This document shows, piece by piece, positions 7,709-15,612 of a stretch of DNA of 64,000 nt (position 1 is its first letter; the number at the start of each line of letters is the position of its first letter). The stretch covers positions 124,001 through 188,000 of the forward strand of contig NZ_MQUS01000010.1 of the NCBI RefSeq assembly GCF_001953885.1, written 5' to 3'. This DNA comes from Streptomyces sp. IMTB 2501 (GTDB taxonomy: Bacteria; Actinomycetota; Actinomycetes; Streptomycetales; Streptomycetaceae). The translations under genes and the position numbers were made by a program. Below the pieces are notes generated by a model. It worked only from the letters and a program-made list of their open reading frames with translations, searched no databases and had not been told where the DNA came from.

Positions 7709-8569
7709 ATGACCGTCTTCAACCCCGCCGATGGCACTCCTGACGGCATGTCCGCCCAGGGCGTGCCGGCCGACGCGATGCGGCGGCTGGCCGAACTGCA
7801 GCCTGGCCGACCGGGGTCGATCTTCACCAGCGACCTGTCGGTCAACGAGTTCCTGCTGGTGCGCGAGGCCGGGTTCCGGCCCATCGGCCTCGTGCTGGGC
7901 AGCTCGATCTACCACGTGGGCATCCAACTGGGCCGCTGGGGCAAGAACCAGGAACTGACGACGCTCAGCCAGGCGATGTACCACGCCCGTGAGCTGGCCA
8001 TGACCCGCATGGAGGCGGAGGCGGCTCAGCTGGGCGCGGACGGCATCGTGGGCGTGCGGCTCAGCGTGGAGGCCCGTGAATTCGGCAACGACATCGCGGA
8101 GTTCATCGCGATCGGCACCGCTGTCAAGGCCGATCACCCGGCGCCGGGCGGCAACGGCGGCAGTTGGCGCAACCTCAAGGGCCAGCCGTTCACATCGGAC
8201 CTCAACGGCCAGGACTTCTGGACGCTCATCCGCGCCGGCTACGCCCCGCTGGGCATGGTGATGGGAACCTGCGTCTACCACATCGCGCACCAGAAGATGG
8301 GGCAGATGTTCTCCAACATCGGCAAGAACGTGGAGATCGAGCAGTTCACACAGGCACTGTACGACGCACGGGAGCTGGCGATGGCACGGATGCAGCACGA
8401 GGCGGAGGAACTGCGGGCGGAGGGCGTCGTCGGCGTGCAGCTCAATGCGCACAACCACCGCTGGGGCGGCCACACCACCGAGTTCTTCGCGATCGGCACG
8501 GCCGTACGGCCACTGCGCGAGGACCACGTCATCGAGCGCCCGACGATGGTACTCAGCCTGGACGGCTGA
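7709..8569 (+). CDS. Double UPF0145 (YbjQ) domain protein, operon gene 2
   Basis: 286 residues with two well-conserved UPF0145 copies. Copy 1: FTSDLSVNEFLLVREAGFRP, SSIYHVG, ELTTLSQAMYHARELAMTRM, DGIVGVRLSVEAREF, EFIAIGTAV. Copy 2: FTSDLNGQDFWTLIRAGYAP, TCVYHIA, FTQALYDARELAMARM, VVGVQLNAHNHRWGGHT, EFFAIGTAV. The parallel motif order shows an internal duplication. It is closer to the family consensus than the upstream paralogue, which may have diverged in function. It follows gene 1 by 16 bases with GAGGGGAA as ribosome binding site and precedes a 145-residue protein. Function unknown; metal binding is a historical label only. Confidence 0.85.
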   Translation: MTVFNPADGTPDGMSAQGVPADAMRRLAELQPGRPGSIFTSDLSVNEFLLVREAGFRPIGLVLGSSIYHVGIQLGRWGKNQELTTLSQAMYHARELAMTRMEAEAAQLGADGIVGVRLSVEAREFGNDIAEFIAIGTAVKADHPAPGGNGGSWRNLKGQPFTSDLNGQDFWTLIRAGYAPLGMVMGTCVYHIAHQKMGQMFSNIGKNVEIEQFTQALYDARELAMARMQHEAEELRAEGVVGVQLNAHNHRWGGHTTEFFAIGTAVRPLREDHVIERPTMVLSLDG

Positions 8570-8618
8570 GCGCCGGACAGCAGACCTGGATCAACCGGAC
8601 ACCACGAGAGGCCCCGCG

Positions 8619-9056
8619 ATGACCTCGCCACATGACCCTGTCCCGTTCGAGCCCAACGGGGAAACGGACTCCATCGACCTGCTGACGGCCGCGCTGCGCA
8701 GGGACGCCGCCGACCTGGAGGTCTACGCCCGGGTGCTCACCGGGACTCTCGCGGAGGCGTTGCCGCCGGGGGCCGTCGCCGTGGAGCGCAAACGGGGCCT
8801 GGCCGACCGGCTCGCGGGGCGCGACGGCCGCGTCCAGCGGGTCGAGGTCTTCCTCGGCGAGCAGCGTCTCGTGCTCGATCTGGCGGGCCCGCACCCCAAG
8901 GGCGAGGTCGCCAAGGAGGTTCGCGGCGTGGTGCTCTCGCGGCGCCCGGTGGCGCTCGACGAGTGGGTACGGGAGCTCGCGGTCGCGGTCGCGGCCCGCG
9001 CACGGTCCGACACACGGGCACGGGCGGCGCTGGAGCGGCTGGTGCTCGGGGAGTGA
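8619..9056 (+). CDS. Conserved hypothetical protein, third gene of the UPF0145 operon
   Basis: A 145-residue soluble protein that I do not recognise by family. It begins MTSPHDPVPFEPN, has an amphipathic helical part (TAALRRDAADLEVYARVLTG), a central alternating-charge segment around VERKRGLADRLAGRDGRV and strands FLGEQRLVLDLAG and VVLSRRPVALDEW, ending in a helix rich in Ala and Arg. ATG at 8619 follows CGAGAGG at good spacing; the frame upstream overlaps gene 2 and has no coding character. The 49-base gap and common strand make it the last gene of the operon, so it probably acts with the two UPF0145 proteins. Confidence 0.75.
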   Translation: MTSPHDPVPFEPNGETDSIDLLTAALRRDAADLEVYARVLTGTLAEALPPGAVAVERKRGLADRLAGRDGRVQRVEVFLGEQRLVLDLAGPHPKGEVAKEVRGVVLSRRPVALDEWVRELAVAVAARARSDTRARAALERLVLGE

Positions 9057-9391
9057 CGGCACCGCCTCCCCGGCCGCGGATCCGTCGCTGACCAACGGCC
9101 ACGGGACGCCAGTGGGGCAGGGATGTTTCTCACGGTCGGGACGGAGGGCGACGGCTTCGTCGCGGCAACGGGTACTTGGACCCGCTCGTAACTTCTGACC
9201 TGCGGAGACGGTCGATGACCGCCCCGCTCCGGCTGCCTCATCGGGCCCTTTTTCGACCGCTGTTCACCGCTTCTGCCGGCACGCTGTGGCACGGTCTGCG
9301 GGGGACGTCAGCTGCTCGCTGGCATCGGCTGTGCCCGCGAGGGTCAATTGCCGTACGGGCTCTCAGGCGGTCGGCCGGTCCTCGCCCGAAG
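9057..9391. other. Intergenic region, nothing recognisable
   Basis: 335 bases between the end of the UPF0145 operon and the convergent lipoprotein gene. No domain-bearing frame, strong hairpin or promoter motif was found. Confidence 0.5.
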
Positions 9392-9991
9392 TCACGAGCC
9401 GTGGGCCAGGAAGCGTTTGAGTACGCCGACCCAAGCGGTGTTGCTGCTGCCGTGTGAGCCGCCTCCCCACAGGACGACGGCCTTGGCGGCCTTGCTGGAG
9501 GCTTGAAGCTCGTACGACCAGAGCGCGGGGGGTATGTACTGCCCGGCATGTAGGCCTCGGCACTGGGGCCACAGGTACGGGTACACGGGTTTGCCAGGGG
9601 CGAACTGCCTGGCCTCGGCGAGGGACTGATCGAGCCTGTGCTGCCAGCTGGCTGTGCTGTCCTTCGAGCTTGTGTAAAGACCGGGGAAGAACGCATCCTC
9701 GTGCGCCGCGAGGGCGCGGCCCAACGGGTAGTACCTGCGGCTGGTGTTGCCGAGCAGATCCCAAAAACCGATCTGTTTGTGCGGGGCGACTTCACGCGTC
9801 CACGTCAGCAAGGTCGACAGTTTCCGGAAGCGGCGCTCGGCCACTTCTGGCGTGCCGGTGAGATAGAACTGGCGTGGAGCAACGTCCTGTGCAGAAGGCG
9901 AGGATGCCGGCGAAGCAGCAGCGTCCGATGCTCCGTCTTGGCATCCGGTCAGCAGCAGCATGCCGATAACAGCGGCAAAAAGACGTCTCAT
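9392..9991 (-). CDS. Lipoprotein resembling the C-terminal half of a hyaluronidase-type (GH56-like) barrel
   Basis: A 199-residue protein with a lipoprotein signal (MRRLFAAVIGMLLLTGC; lipobox LLTGC) and a Ser/Ala/Pro-rich tether. The rest lines up by motif order with the second half of hyaluronidase-type glycosidase barrels: GFWDLLGN, a helix ending EDAFFPGLYTS, a long helix QHRLDQSLAEARQF, strand PVYPYLWPQ, LWSYELQASSKAAKAVVLWG. The first half of the barrel, which carries the catalytic DxE acids in GH56 enzymes, is absent. Either the protein arose by deletion that joined a signal peptide to the barrel's second half, or it is a separate short family. Enzymatic activity is doubtful. Confidence 0.6.
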   Translation of the reverse strand: MRRLFAAVIGMLLLTGCQDGASDAAASPASSPSAQDVAPRQFYLTGTPEVAERRFRKLSTLLTWTREVAPHKQIGFWDLLGNTSRRYYPLGRALAAHEDAFFPGLYTSSKDSTASWQHRLDQSLAEARQFAPGKPVYPYLWPQCRGLHAGQYIPPALWSYELQASSKAAKAVVLWGGGSHGSSNTAWVGVLKRFLAHGS

Positions 9992-10926
9992 GAGTCGAAG
10001 CTATCCAGGCTTTTCGTGGGTCTTCACAAGAAAGGGGAGCCAGGTGACCGGCGTTCCGAGCGGATCGGCGCCGTCGAGGTGCCATCGCTCCGGGCCCGAG
10101 TCTGCCCAAGGCCGATCAGAAGGCCAGATCACGCATCGCTGCTGATGGTCGATGCGCGGATGGGCCGTGCCTCAGGACCCGGCGGGGCCGTGGGCGATGG
10201 TGCTGAGCCACTGGGTGACGACGGTGTCGTGGGCGGAGGCGAGGACCACGTTCGCCGGGTTGGCGCGGGCTTGGCCGAGCGCACGGTGTTGCGGGGGATA
10301 GACCCGGCAGCGCCCGAGCAATCCGCCCCGACTTCTGGTACGGCGATTACGGTGACCACGGCGATTCATACCCGGCCATCCGGAACCGGGATCTTCCCGG
10401 CTACGGACAGTGCCGCATGAATCGGGGGTTTGCGGATGCGCCGGGGAGCGGCCCCTTGTGCATCCATCCCCGCCGGGTAGGGTCTGAGACCGGCCCGGCC
10501 AGGCGGTCGTGCGCTGTTGAACCGTGAGGATGTGTCAGCCCGGGTCGGAAAATCGGCCCGTGTGGCTCGGACTTCCGGCTGTCTGCCCGCGGAGGTGGCA
10601 TGGAGCGACAGGCTGTTCACCGGGTGAACCGGGGGCCTCGACCCCCGCACCGGCCGACGGCGGCCGCGGCGGAGTCGGGGTCTTCGGCGGTCTCCGACGG
10701 CTTGGCGAACCGGACGGGCGGTGAGCGGCCCGATGCCGCGGGACGGTTCGGCCCGTGGCATGCCCGTGACGCTGTCCGTCCCGACCCCCGGCCATGATCC
10801 ACAGCGGCGCGGCCACTCTTGCGCGGGTCGGTATCCCTCCCGGCGGTCACGGCACGACTCCGTCGTAGAACTGGTCGCGGCCACGCCCGGCCACGACACC
10901 AGCGCCTGAAGGAGAGACAGAGGAAC
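9992..10926. other. Long region without a convincing gene
   Basis: About 930 bases upstream of the PNPOx-like gene. Overlapping open frames on both strands are long only because stop codons are rare at this GC; none has a recognisable domain. A minus-strand stretch near 10172-10260 (NPANVVLASAHDTVVTQWL) looks protein-like but I could not assign it; it may be a gene remnant. A 15-bp palindrome at 10615-10629 is listed separately. Confidence 0.5.
10615..10629. promoter_or_regulatory. Perfect palindrome GTTCACC-G-GGTGAAC
   Basis: A 7-1-7 perfect inverted repeat in an otherwise empty region, 300 bases upstream of the PNPOx-like gene. The shape suits a dimeric repressor operator. A shorter related palindrome (TCACCC-C-GGGTGA) occurs at 14184-14196. 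Confidence 0.4.
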
Positions 10927-11925
10927 GTGGACGGTCACCTGAACCTGGACGGGCACCCCGGCCGCGACCGGCACGGGGACCCGGGCCGAAAGCCTGCCCC
11001 GGGCCCTGTCCCGGGGCGGCGTGGTGGGACGGAGCCAGGTCCCGAGGGGAGGGCTGCAGCCCGCCCGGTGGTGGACACGGGGCCGCCGCAGGCCGGGCGG
11101 GGCGACGTAGGAGCGGCCGCGTCCGGGGCCGAAGGCGCCGGCCTGGTCCGTGACGCCGACGGCGCTCCGATCCAGCACCTGCGGCTCCACGTGCCGGACG
11201 CCCGCCGCGTCCGGCCCCCCTCCCGCCCCGACCGCCCGGGCAGTGACGGCGAGCACCGGCTCCAGGAGCGCATGGGCACCACGGACCGTGCCGCCAAGTT
11301 CTACGACGAGCAGGTGCTCGACCGGCTGAACCCGCGGATGCGGGAGTTCGCGGCGCGGCAGGAGATGTTCTTCCTTGCCACCTCCGACCGCCACGGGGAG
11401 TGCGACAACACCTTCCGGGCCGGCCCTCCCGGCTTCGTCCAGGTCTTCGACGACAGGACGCTGGCCTATCCCGAGTACCGCGGCAACGGCGTCCTCGCCA
11501 GCCTCGGCAACATCCAGGAGAATCCGCACGTCGGCATTCTCATGATCGACTTCCTTGAGGACCGGATCGGCCTCCATGTCAACGGCCGGGCCCGTGTCCT
11601 CGCTGACGAAGAGATGCGCCGCGAACGACCGGACCTGCCGGTCGACCCCGCGCCCGGTCGCCGGGCCCGGCTGTGGGTGGAGGTCACGGTGGAGGAGGCG
11701 TACATCCACTGCGCCAAGCACATCCCGCATCTTCGGAAGGTGCCGGCACGCGGGGACCGCGCGTGGGGCACCGACGACTCCAAGCGCAAGGGTGGTGACT
11801 TCTTCGGCGCGGCCGAGGCAGCCCACCGCGCCGCGGACGAGCGCCCGCGCCGCGAGGCGGGAGACCCCCCGTCAAGTGCATCGGCCCCGCCGCACGCTGC
11901 CCGGCCCGTCGGAAGGCCCTGGTGA
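10927..11925 (+). CDS. Pyridoxamine 5'-phosphate oxidase-like FMN-binding split-barrel protein with long basic N-terminal extension
   Basis: 332 residues from GTG at 10927, which follows the purine-rich GAAGGAGAGACAGAGGAA. The first ~110 residues are low-complexity, rich in Gly, Pro and Arg. The conserved part (about 110-290) is a PNPOx-like barrel: GEHRLQERMGTTDRAAKFY, FYDEQVLDRLNPRMREF, EMFFLATSDRHGECDNTF, GNIQENPHVGILMIDFLED, IGLHVNGRARVLAD, and YIHCAKHIPHLRK. These proteins usually bind FMN, F420 or heme; which one cannot be told here. The C-terminal ~45 residues are again disordered-looking. It is monocistronic. Confidence 0.8.
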   Translation: MDGHLNLDGHPGRDRHGDPGRKPAPGPVPGRRGGTEPGPEGRAAARPVVDTGPPQAGRGDVGAAASGAEGAGLVRDADGAPIQHLRLHVPDARRVRPPSRPDRPGSDGEHRLQERMGTTDRAAKFYDEQVLDRLNPRMREFAARQEMFFLATSDRHGECDNTFRAGPPGFVQVFDDRTLAYPEYRGNGVLASLGNIQENPHVGILMIDFLEDRIGLHVNGRARVLADEEMRRERPDLPVDPAPGRRARLWVEVTVEEAYIHCAKHIPHLRKVPARGDRAWGTDDSKRKGGDFFGAAEAAHRAADERPRREAGDPPSSASAPPHAARPVGRPW

Positions 11926-12079
11926 CCGGAGTCGCCCGTGCGCGATCCGGGTCGTCTCGTCTGGGTGGCACCGGATGCCTGATGACGGAAGCCCGGGCGG
12001 GGCTGGGTTGGGTGGCGCTGGTGTGGCCGTGGCGGTTCCGGTAGCCGGGACGGTTGTGGGTCAATGGGATTCCATGCGC

Positions 12080-12412
12080 CGGCCGCAGACGCCGCAGCCT
12101 GGGTGGACAGCGCACGGCAGTGAACTCGCGGACGACCAGCTTGCGCAGCCGCTCATGGTCCGGCGGATCGGAGTCGAGCATGCGAAGGCGAGGCGTTCTC
12201 CCACTGCTTGGACAACCGCGGGTCCACAAGCGCGGCCCGGCCGGCCTCGTACCCGACTGCAACCCATGCCTCCGTACCTTCCGGAATCCGCACCTTGCGG
12301 ACGGTCCGCGCTCCCGCAGCGCTGCGTGAGAGTCCTCGCCCGTCGCGGCCAGATCGGTCACCTCGGCTGCGTGGAATTGCCGACCAGCCACACCTTTCAC
12401 ATCCCATTGCAC
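12080..12412 (-). pseudogene. Cytochrome P450 5' remnant with frameshifts
   Basis: Minus-strand P450 N-terminal sequence is spread over two frames. One gives DLAATGEDSHAALRERGP; the other continues VRKVRIPEGTEAWVAVGYE and then AALVDPRLSKQW; the first resumes MLDSDPPDHERLRKLVVREF, the helix-B'/C region of bacterial class I P450s. The oxygen-binding helix I, ExxR and heme-cysteine regions are missing entirely. It is therefore a frameshifted and truncated relic, ended near the PNPOx-like gene. Confidence 0.85.
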
Positions 12413-12557
12413 TCCAGGGGGATGAATTCGTTCCCGCCTTTGAGGAGTTCCTACTGACGGGATCCGCAGGGTCGCTTCCCGAGGGGGTCGTCATGTGTCG
12501 GACATCGCATGGTTGGGTGATGGTGGCGCGGGCCGGGAAGGCTGTACGTTCCCGCGC

Positions 12558-14141
12558 ATGATCAGAATCGCAGTCATCGCAGTCATCGGCGCCCTGGCAA
12601 TCTCCTTCGGCACCTCGGCGTTGACCGTGTCGCCCTGGTGGTGGCCGGCCGCCGTGTTGTGTGCTGCGGTAGCCGGAGTCGGTACTCATGATCTGCTTCA
12701 AAAGCGCCATTCGGTCTTGCGTAACTATCCGGTACTGGGGCATATCCGTTTTATGCTGGAGTCGATCCGGCCGGAACTTCAGCAGTATTTCATCGAGCGT
12801 AATTACGACGGTCGTCCCTTCGACCGTGATGTGCGCAGCCTCGTCTATCAGCGCGCCAAGGGAGCCGAAGCGGAGCTCCCGTTCGGCACCGAGCGGAACG
12901 TCTACGCCGAAGGCTACGAATACTTCGAAACGTCGATCAGGCCACTCCCGGTGCGATCGGAGGAGCCCCGCGTCCGCATCGGCGGTCCGGACTGCACCAA
13001 GCCCTACGACATGTCCTTGCTCAACGTCTCGGCGATGAGCTTCGGTTCGCTGTCAGCCAACGCCATCCTCGCTCTGAACCGGGGGGCCGCCCTCGGCGGC
13101 TTCGCCCATGACACCGGAGAGGGTGGCCTGTCGGAGTACCATCTGCGTCATGGCGGGGACCTGGTGTGGGAGATCGGCACCGGATACTTCGGTTGTCGCG
13201 CCGCGGACGGTGGTTTCGACCGCGTGCGGTTCGCCGAAAAGGCTTCCCACGACAACGTGAAGTGTGTCTCGCTGAAGTTGTCTCAGGGAGCCAAGCCCGG
13301 TATCGGAGGGGTGCTGCCCGGAGAGAAGGTCACCGCCGAGATAGCCCGGGTACGCGAGGTTCCCGAGGGGCGGACCGTCATCTCGCCCCCCTACCACCAG
13401 GTCTTCAGCACACCCCGGGAACTGATCCGGTTCATCGCCGAAATGCGCGAGCTGTCCGGGGGCAAGCCGGTCGGCTTCAAGCTGTGCGTGGGCTCCCGGC
13501 GGGAGTTCCTGGCGGTGTGCAAGGCCATGATCGAAGAGGGCATCACGCCGGACTTCATCATCGTGGACGGAGCCGAGGGCGGCACCGGAGCGGCCCCGCT
13601 GGAGTTCGCCGACCACCTCGGCAGTCCACTCACCGAGGGACTGATCACCGTCCACAACGCCCTGGTCGGCACCGGCCTGCGGGACCGGATCAAGATCGGC
13701 GCCAGCGGCAAGGTGGCCACCGGCGCCGACATCGTCAAGCGCATGGTGCAGGGCGCCGACTTCACCAACGCGGCACGTGCCATGATGTTCGCGATCGGAT
13801 GCATCCAAGCGCAGAGCTGTCACACCAACACATGCCCGGTCGGCGTCGCCACACAAGACACGCGCCGAGCACGAGCGTTGAACGTGGACGACAAGTCGAT
13901 CCGGGTTCACCGCTTCCAGTCCGCCACGGTGAAGAGTGCGCAACAGATCATTGCCTCGCTGGGTGTGAGCGAGCCCGCCGAACTGCGCCCGCACATGCTG
14001 CGACGGCGCGTGGACCCGGTAACCGTCCGCTCCTACGCGGAGCTCTACGACTGGCTGGCCCCCGACCAGTTGCTGATCGATCCGCCGGAGTCATGGGCAG
14101 CGGACTGGAAAGCCTCTGATCCCGACCGTTTCACCGTCTGA
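12558..14141 (+). CDS. FMN-binding glutamate synthase-family protein (GltB domain 2-like) with N-terminal membrane helices
   Basis: 527 residues. Two hydrophobic helices at the start (about 3-45) suggest membrane attachment; the rest is the glutamate-synthase central/FMN barrel. Seen: LLNVSAMSFGSLSANAILALN, HDTGEGGLSEYH, LKLSQGAKPGIGGVLPG, VDGAEGGTGAAPLEF, KIGASGKVATGADIVK, and the 3Fe-4S cysteines in GCIQAQSCHTNTC (Cys415, 421, 426). It lacks the amidotransferase domain of true GltB, so it is not a glutamate synthase on its own; stand-alone members are oxidoreductases of uncertain substrate. ATG at 12558 gives the expected length; the upstream GGGAAGG is somewhat far. No operon partners. Confidence 0.9.
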   Translation: MIRIAVIAVIGALAISFGTSALTVSPWWWPAAVLCAAVAGVGTHDLLQKRHSVLRNYPVLGHIRFMLESIRPELQQYFIERNYDGRPFDRDVRSLVYQRAKGAEAELPFGTERNVYAEGYEYFETSIRPLPVRSEEPRVRIGGPDCTKPYDMSLLNVSAMSFGSLSANAILALNRGAALGGFAHDTGEGGLSEYHLRHGGDLVWEIGTGYFGCRAADGGFDRVRFAEKASHDNVKCVSLKLSQGAKPGIGGVLPGEKVTAEIARVREVPEGRTVISPPYHQVFSTPRELIRFIAEMRELSGGKPVGFKLCVGSRREFLAVCKAMIEEGITPDFIIVDGAEGGTGAAPLEFADHLGSPLTEGLITVHNALVGTGLRDRIKIGASGKVATGADIVKRMVQGADFTNAARAMMFAIGCIQAQSCHTNTCPVGVATQDTRRARALNVDDKSIRVHRFQSATVKSAQQIIASLGVSEPAELRPHMLRRRVDPVTVRSYAELYDWLAPDQLLIDPPESWAADWKASDPDRFTV

Positions 14142-14183
14142 CGGGCGATCCCTGTCTGTTGGCCCCGACAGCGGTCAGGTAGT

Positions 14184-14196
14184 TCACCCCGGGTGA
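14184..14196. promoter_or_regulatory. Short palindrome TCACCC-C-GGGTGA
   Basis: A 6-1-6 inverted repeat about 45 bases downstream of the GltB-like stop codon, similar in sequence to the palindrome at 10615-10629. It could be an operator or part of a weak terminator. Confidence 0.25.
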
Positions 14197-14579
14197 CGGG
14201 TGTTGCCCCGCGAGGTTCGGCCGAGCCGCCCGTTTCCGACGGACATCACTGAGCGCCACTGCGGAAGGGAGAGCAATCGCCGATCCGCGGTCGGCCTCGT
14301 CAGGTGGCTCGGGGTGGTGTCCCGCCGCGGGCGCACACCCGGTCCCGTCCCGGATCAGAACGCCGGCTCACGACCGCGTTCGACCACGTGCCGGCGCGCC
14401 CGTACCACGCCGCCGGGTGCCGGCACCGGTCTCCTGAAGCCATTCGGGCAGGTCGGGCGGTAGGCGCCGTAGCCGGGCCTGGGTCCTCGAAGCGCTTGTA
14501 CGGCTGGCGGTCGAGCAGGTGGCGACGAAGCGGCTCTGTCGACCATCACGCGTGGCGGCCCCAGCCACCGGGCAAGTGG

Positions 14580-14735
14580 TCAGCGCGGTGCGCACGGGGT
14601 GCTGTACACGTCGACCACGGTGTGGAACTGCTCGCGCGCTTCGTGGAAGCGCCCCGCCGCCAGGTAGAACCGGCCGATGCGGCAACGGATGTCCATCTGC
14701 AGCCGGTCGTAGCCGGGGGGTCTTCCGGCGCGAGG
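14580..14735 (-). pseudogene. TPR-like helical repeat fragment
   Basis: On the minus strand, ending at the stop at 14580-14582, a frame reads YDRLQMDIRCRIGRFYLAAG, then RFHEAREQFHTVVDVYS. The pattern of small and aromatic residues fits one tetratricopeptide-type repeat. There is no start codon with ribosome binding site and the sequence upstream changes frame, so it looks like the tail of a lost TPR protein. The surrounding 14142-15117 holds nothing else that I can support. Confidence 0.4.
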
Positions 14736-14814
14736 CGGCAGGCACGATTCCGGCCGAGGTCACCGTCGCCGGTACCGCGCCGAAGAGTGTCTCCCGGCAG
14801 GAATTACACATCGG

Positions 14815-14850
14815 CCCGGACCCGTGCGGATGCCCGGACCCGTGCGGATG
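14815..14850. repeat. 18-bp exact tandem duplication
   Basis: The unit CCCGGACCCGTGCGGATG occurs twice head to tail (14815-14832 and 14833-14850). It lies in non-coding sequence and is probably a replication slippage product. Confidence 0.8.
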
Positions 14851-15117
14851 GTCCGGCACAGTGATCGTGGACGTGTGGCTGCAGGGCACGTCAGCCAGCA
14901 CGCACGACGCCGTCGGAGGATGCCGGGGATCCACACCGACTGACCTAACTCCCATATATTTTCAGGCAGTTCGGCGATGTCCGGGGTAGAAGGCGCCGGT
15001 GGCGGCCTTGCGGTGCACGGACAGCCGCCGCCCATCCGCCATCGGGGACACCGGAGCGAGCAGACGGCCACTGTCGCCGGGCGGCGTGCGACGGCCCCGC
15101 TCGCACACGGCTACCGC

Positions 15118-15408
15118 TCAGGGGATGACGAGCTCCCGGCCGTGGTAGAAGCCCTCCCGCTCCTCGACGACGTACGGGGCCATGCCGGCACGCCGCTGCG
15201 TTTCCGATGCGGAGGCGCGCCAGGAGTCACATGCCTCCTTGGAATCCCAGAAGGACACCCCCGTGATCTCCTGCCCGTCCTCGGACCAGTACGCAAAGGC
15301 GCGGCGCATGCCCTGCGGATGGCCGGCCGGCCGCCACGCCTTCTCGAAGTCCTCCAGAGCGCCTGGCTGAATACGGCGGGTCGTGACCCAGACGAAGTGC
15401 TCCTCCAT
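15118..15408 (-). CDS. Small antibiotic-biosynthesis-monooxygenase (ABM)-like protein
   Basis: A 96-residue protein with the dimeric alpha/beta ferredoxin-like ABM fold signature: VWVTTRRIQPGALEDFEKAW, RRAFAYWSEDGQEITGVSFW, a helix with DSWRASASETQRR, and a last strand with EEREGFYHGRELVI. ABM proteins are heme oxygenases, quinone-forming monooxygenases or simple structural relatives, and the sequence does not decide which. The ATG at 15406-15408 is fixed by GAGGAGG directly upstream; the frame upstream is open but overlaps the divergent protease gene. It stands alone, with no pathway genes next to it. Confidence 0.75.
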   Translation of the reverse strand: MEEHFVWVTTRRIQPGALEDFEKAWRPAGHPQGMRRAFAYWSEDGQEITGVSFWDSKEACDSWRASASETQRRAGMAPYVVEEREGFYHGRELVIP

Positions 15409-15612
15409 CGCCGCCTCCTCCTCTGCACCGGTTCGGCTCATGGGCGCCACATCGACCACGGTAGATCCATGGCAGCGATCGCGCCCGCGTGGCGTGGGCG
15501 GGCCACCGGGGTTCGTGGCGTGGTGTCGCTCGGACGTTTCCGGTCGTGAAGGGCGGTGGCGGACCATGGAGGTGAACGGATTCGGAGTCGCAGGGGCGAC
15601 CTGTCGGCGGTG

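Noticed and set aside
10366..11826. A 486-codon minus-strand frame over the PNPOx-like gene
   Set aside because: Composition of an antisense shadow; the plus-strand frame has clear PNPOx motifs.
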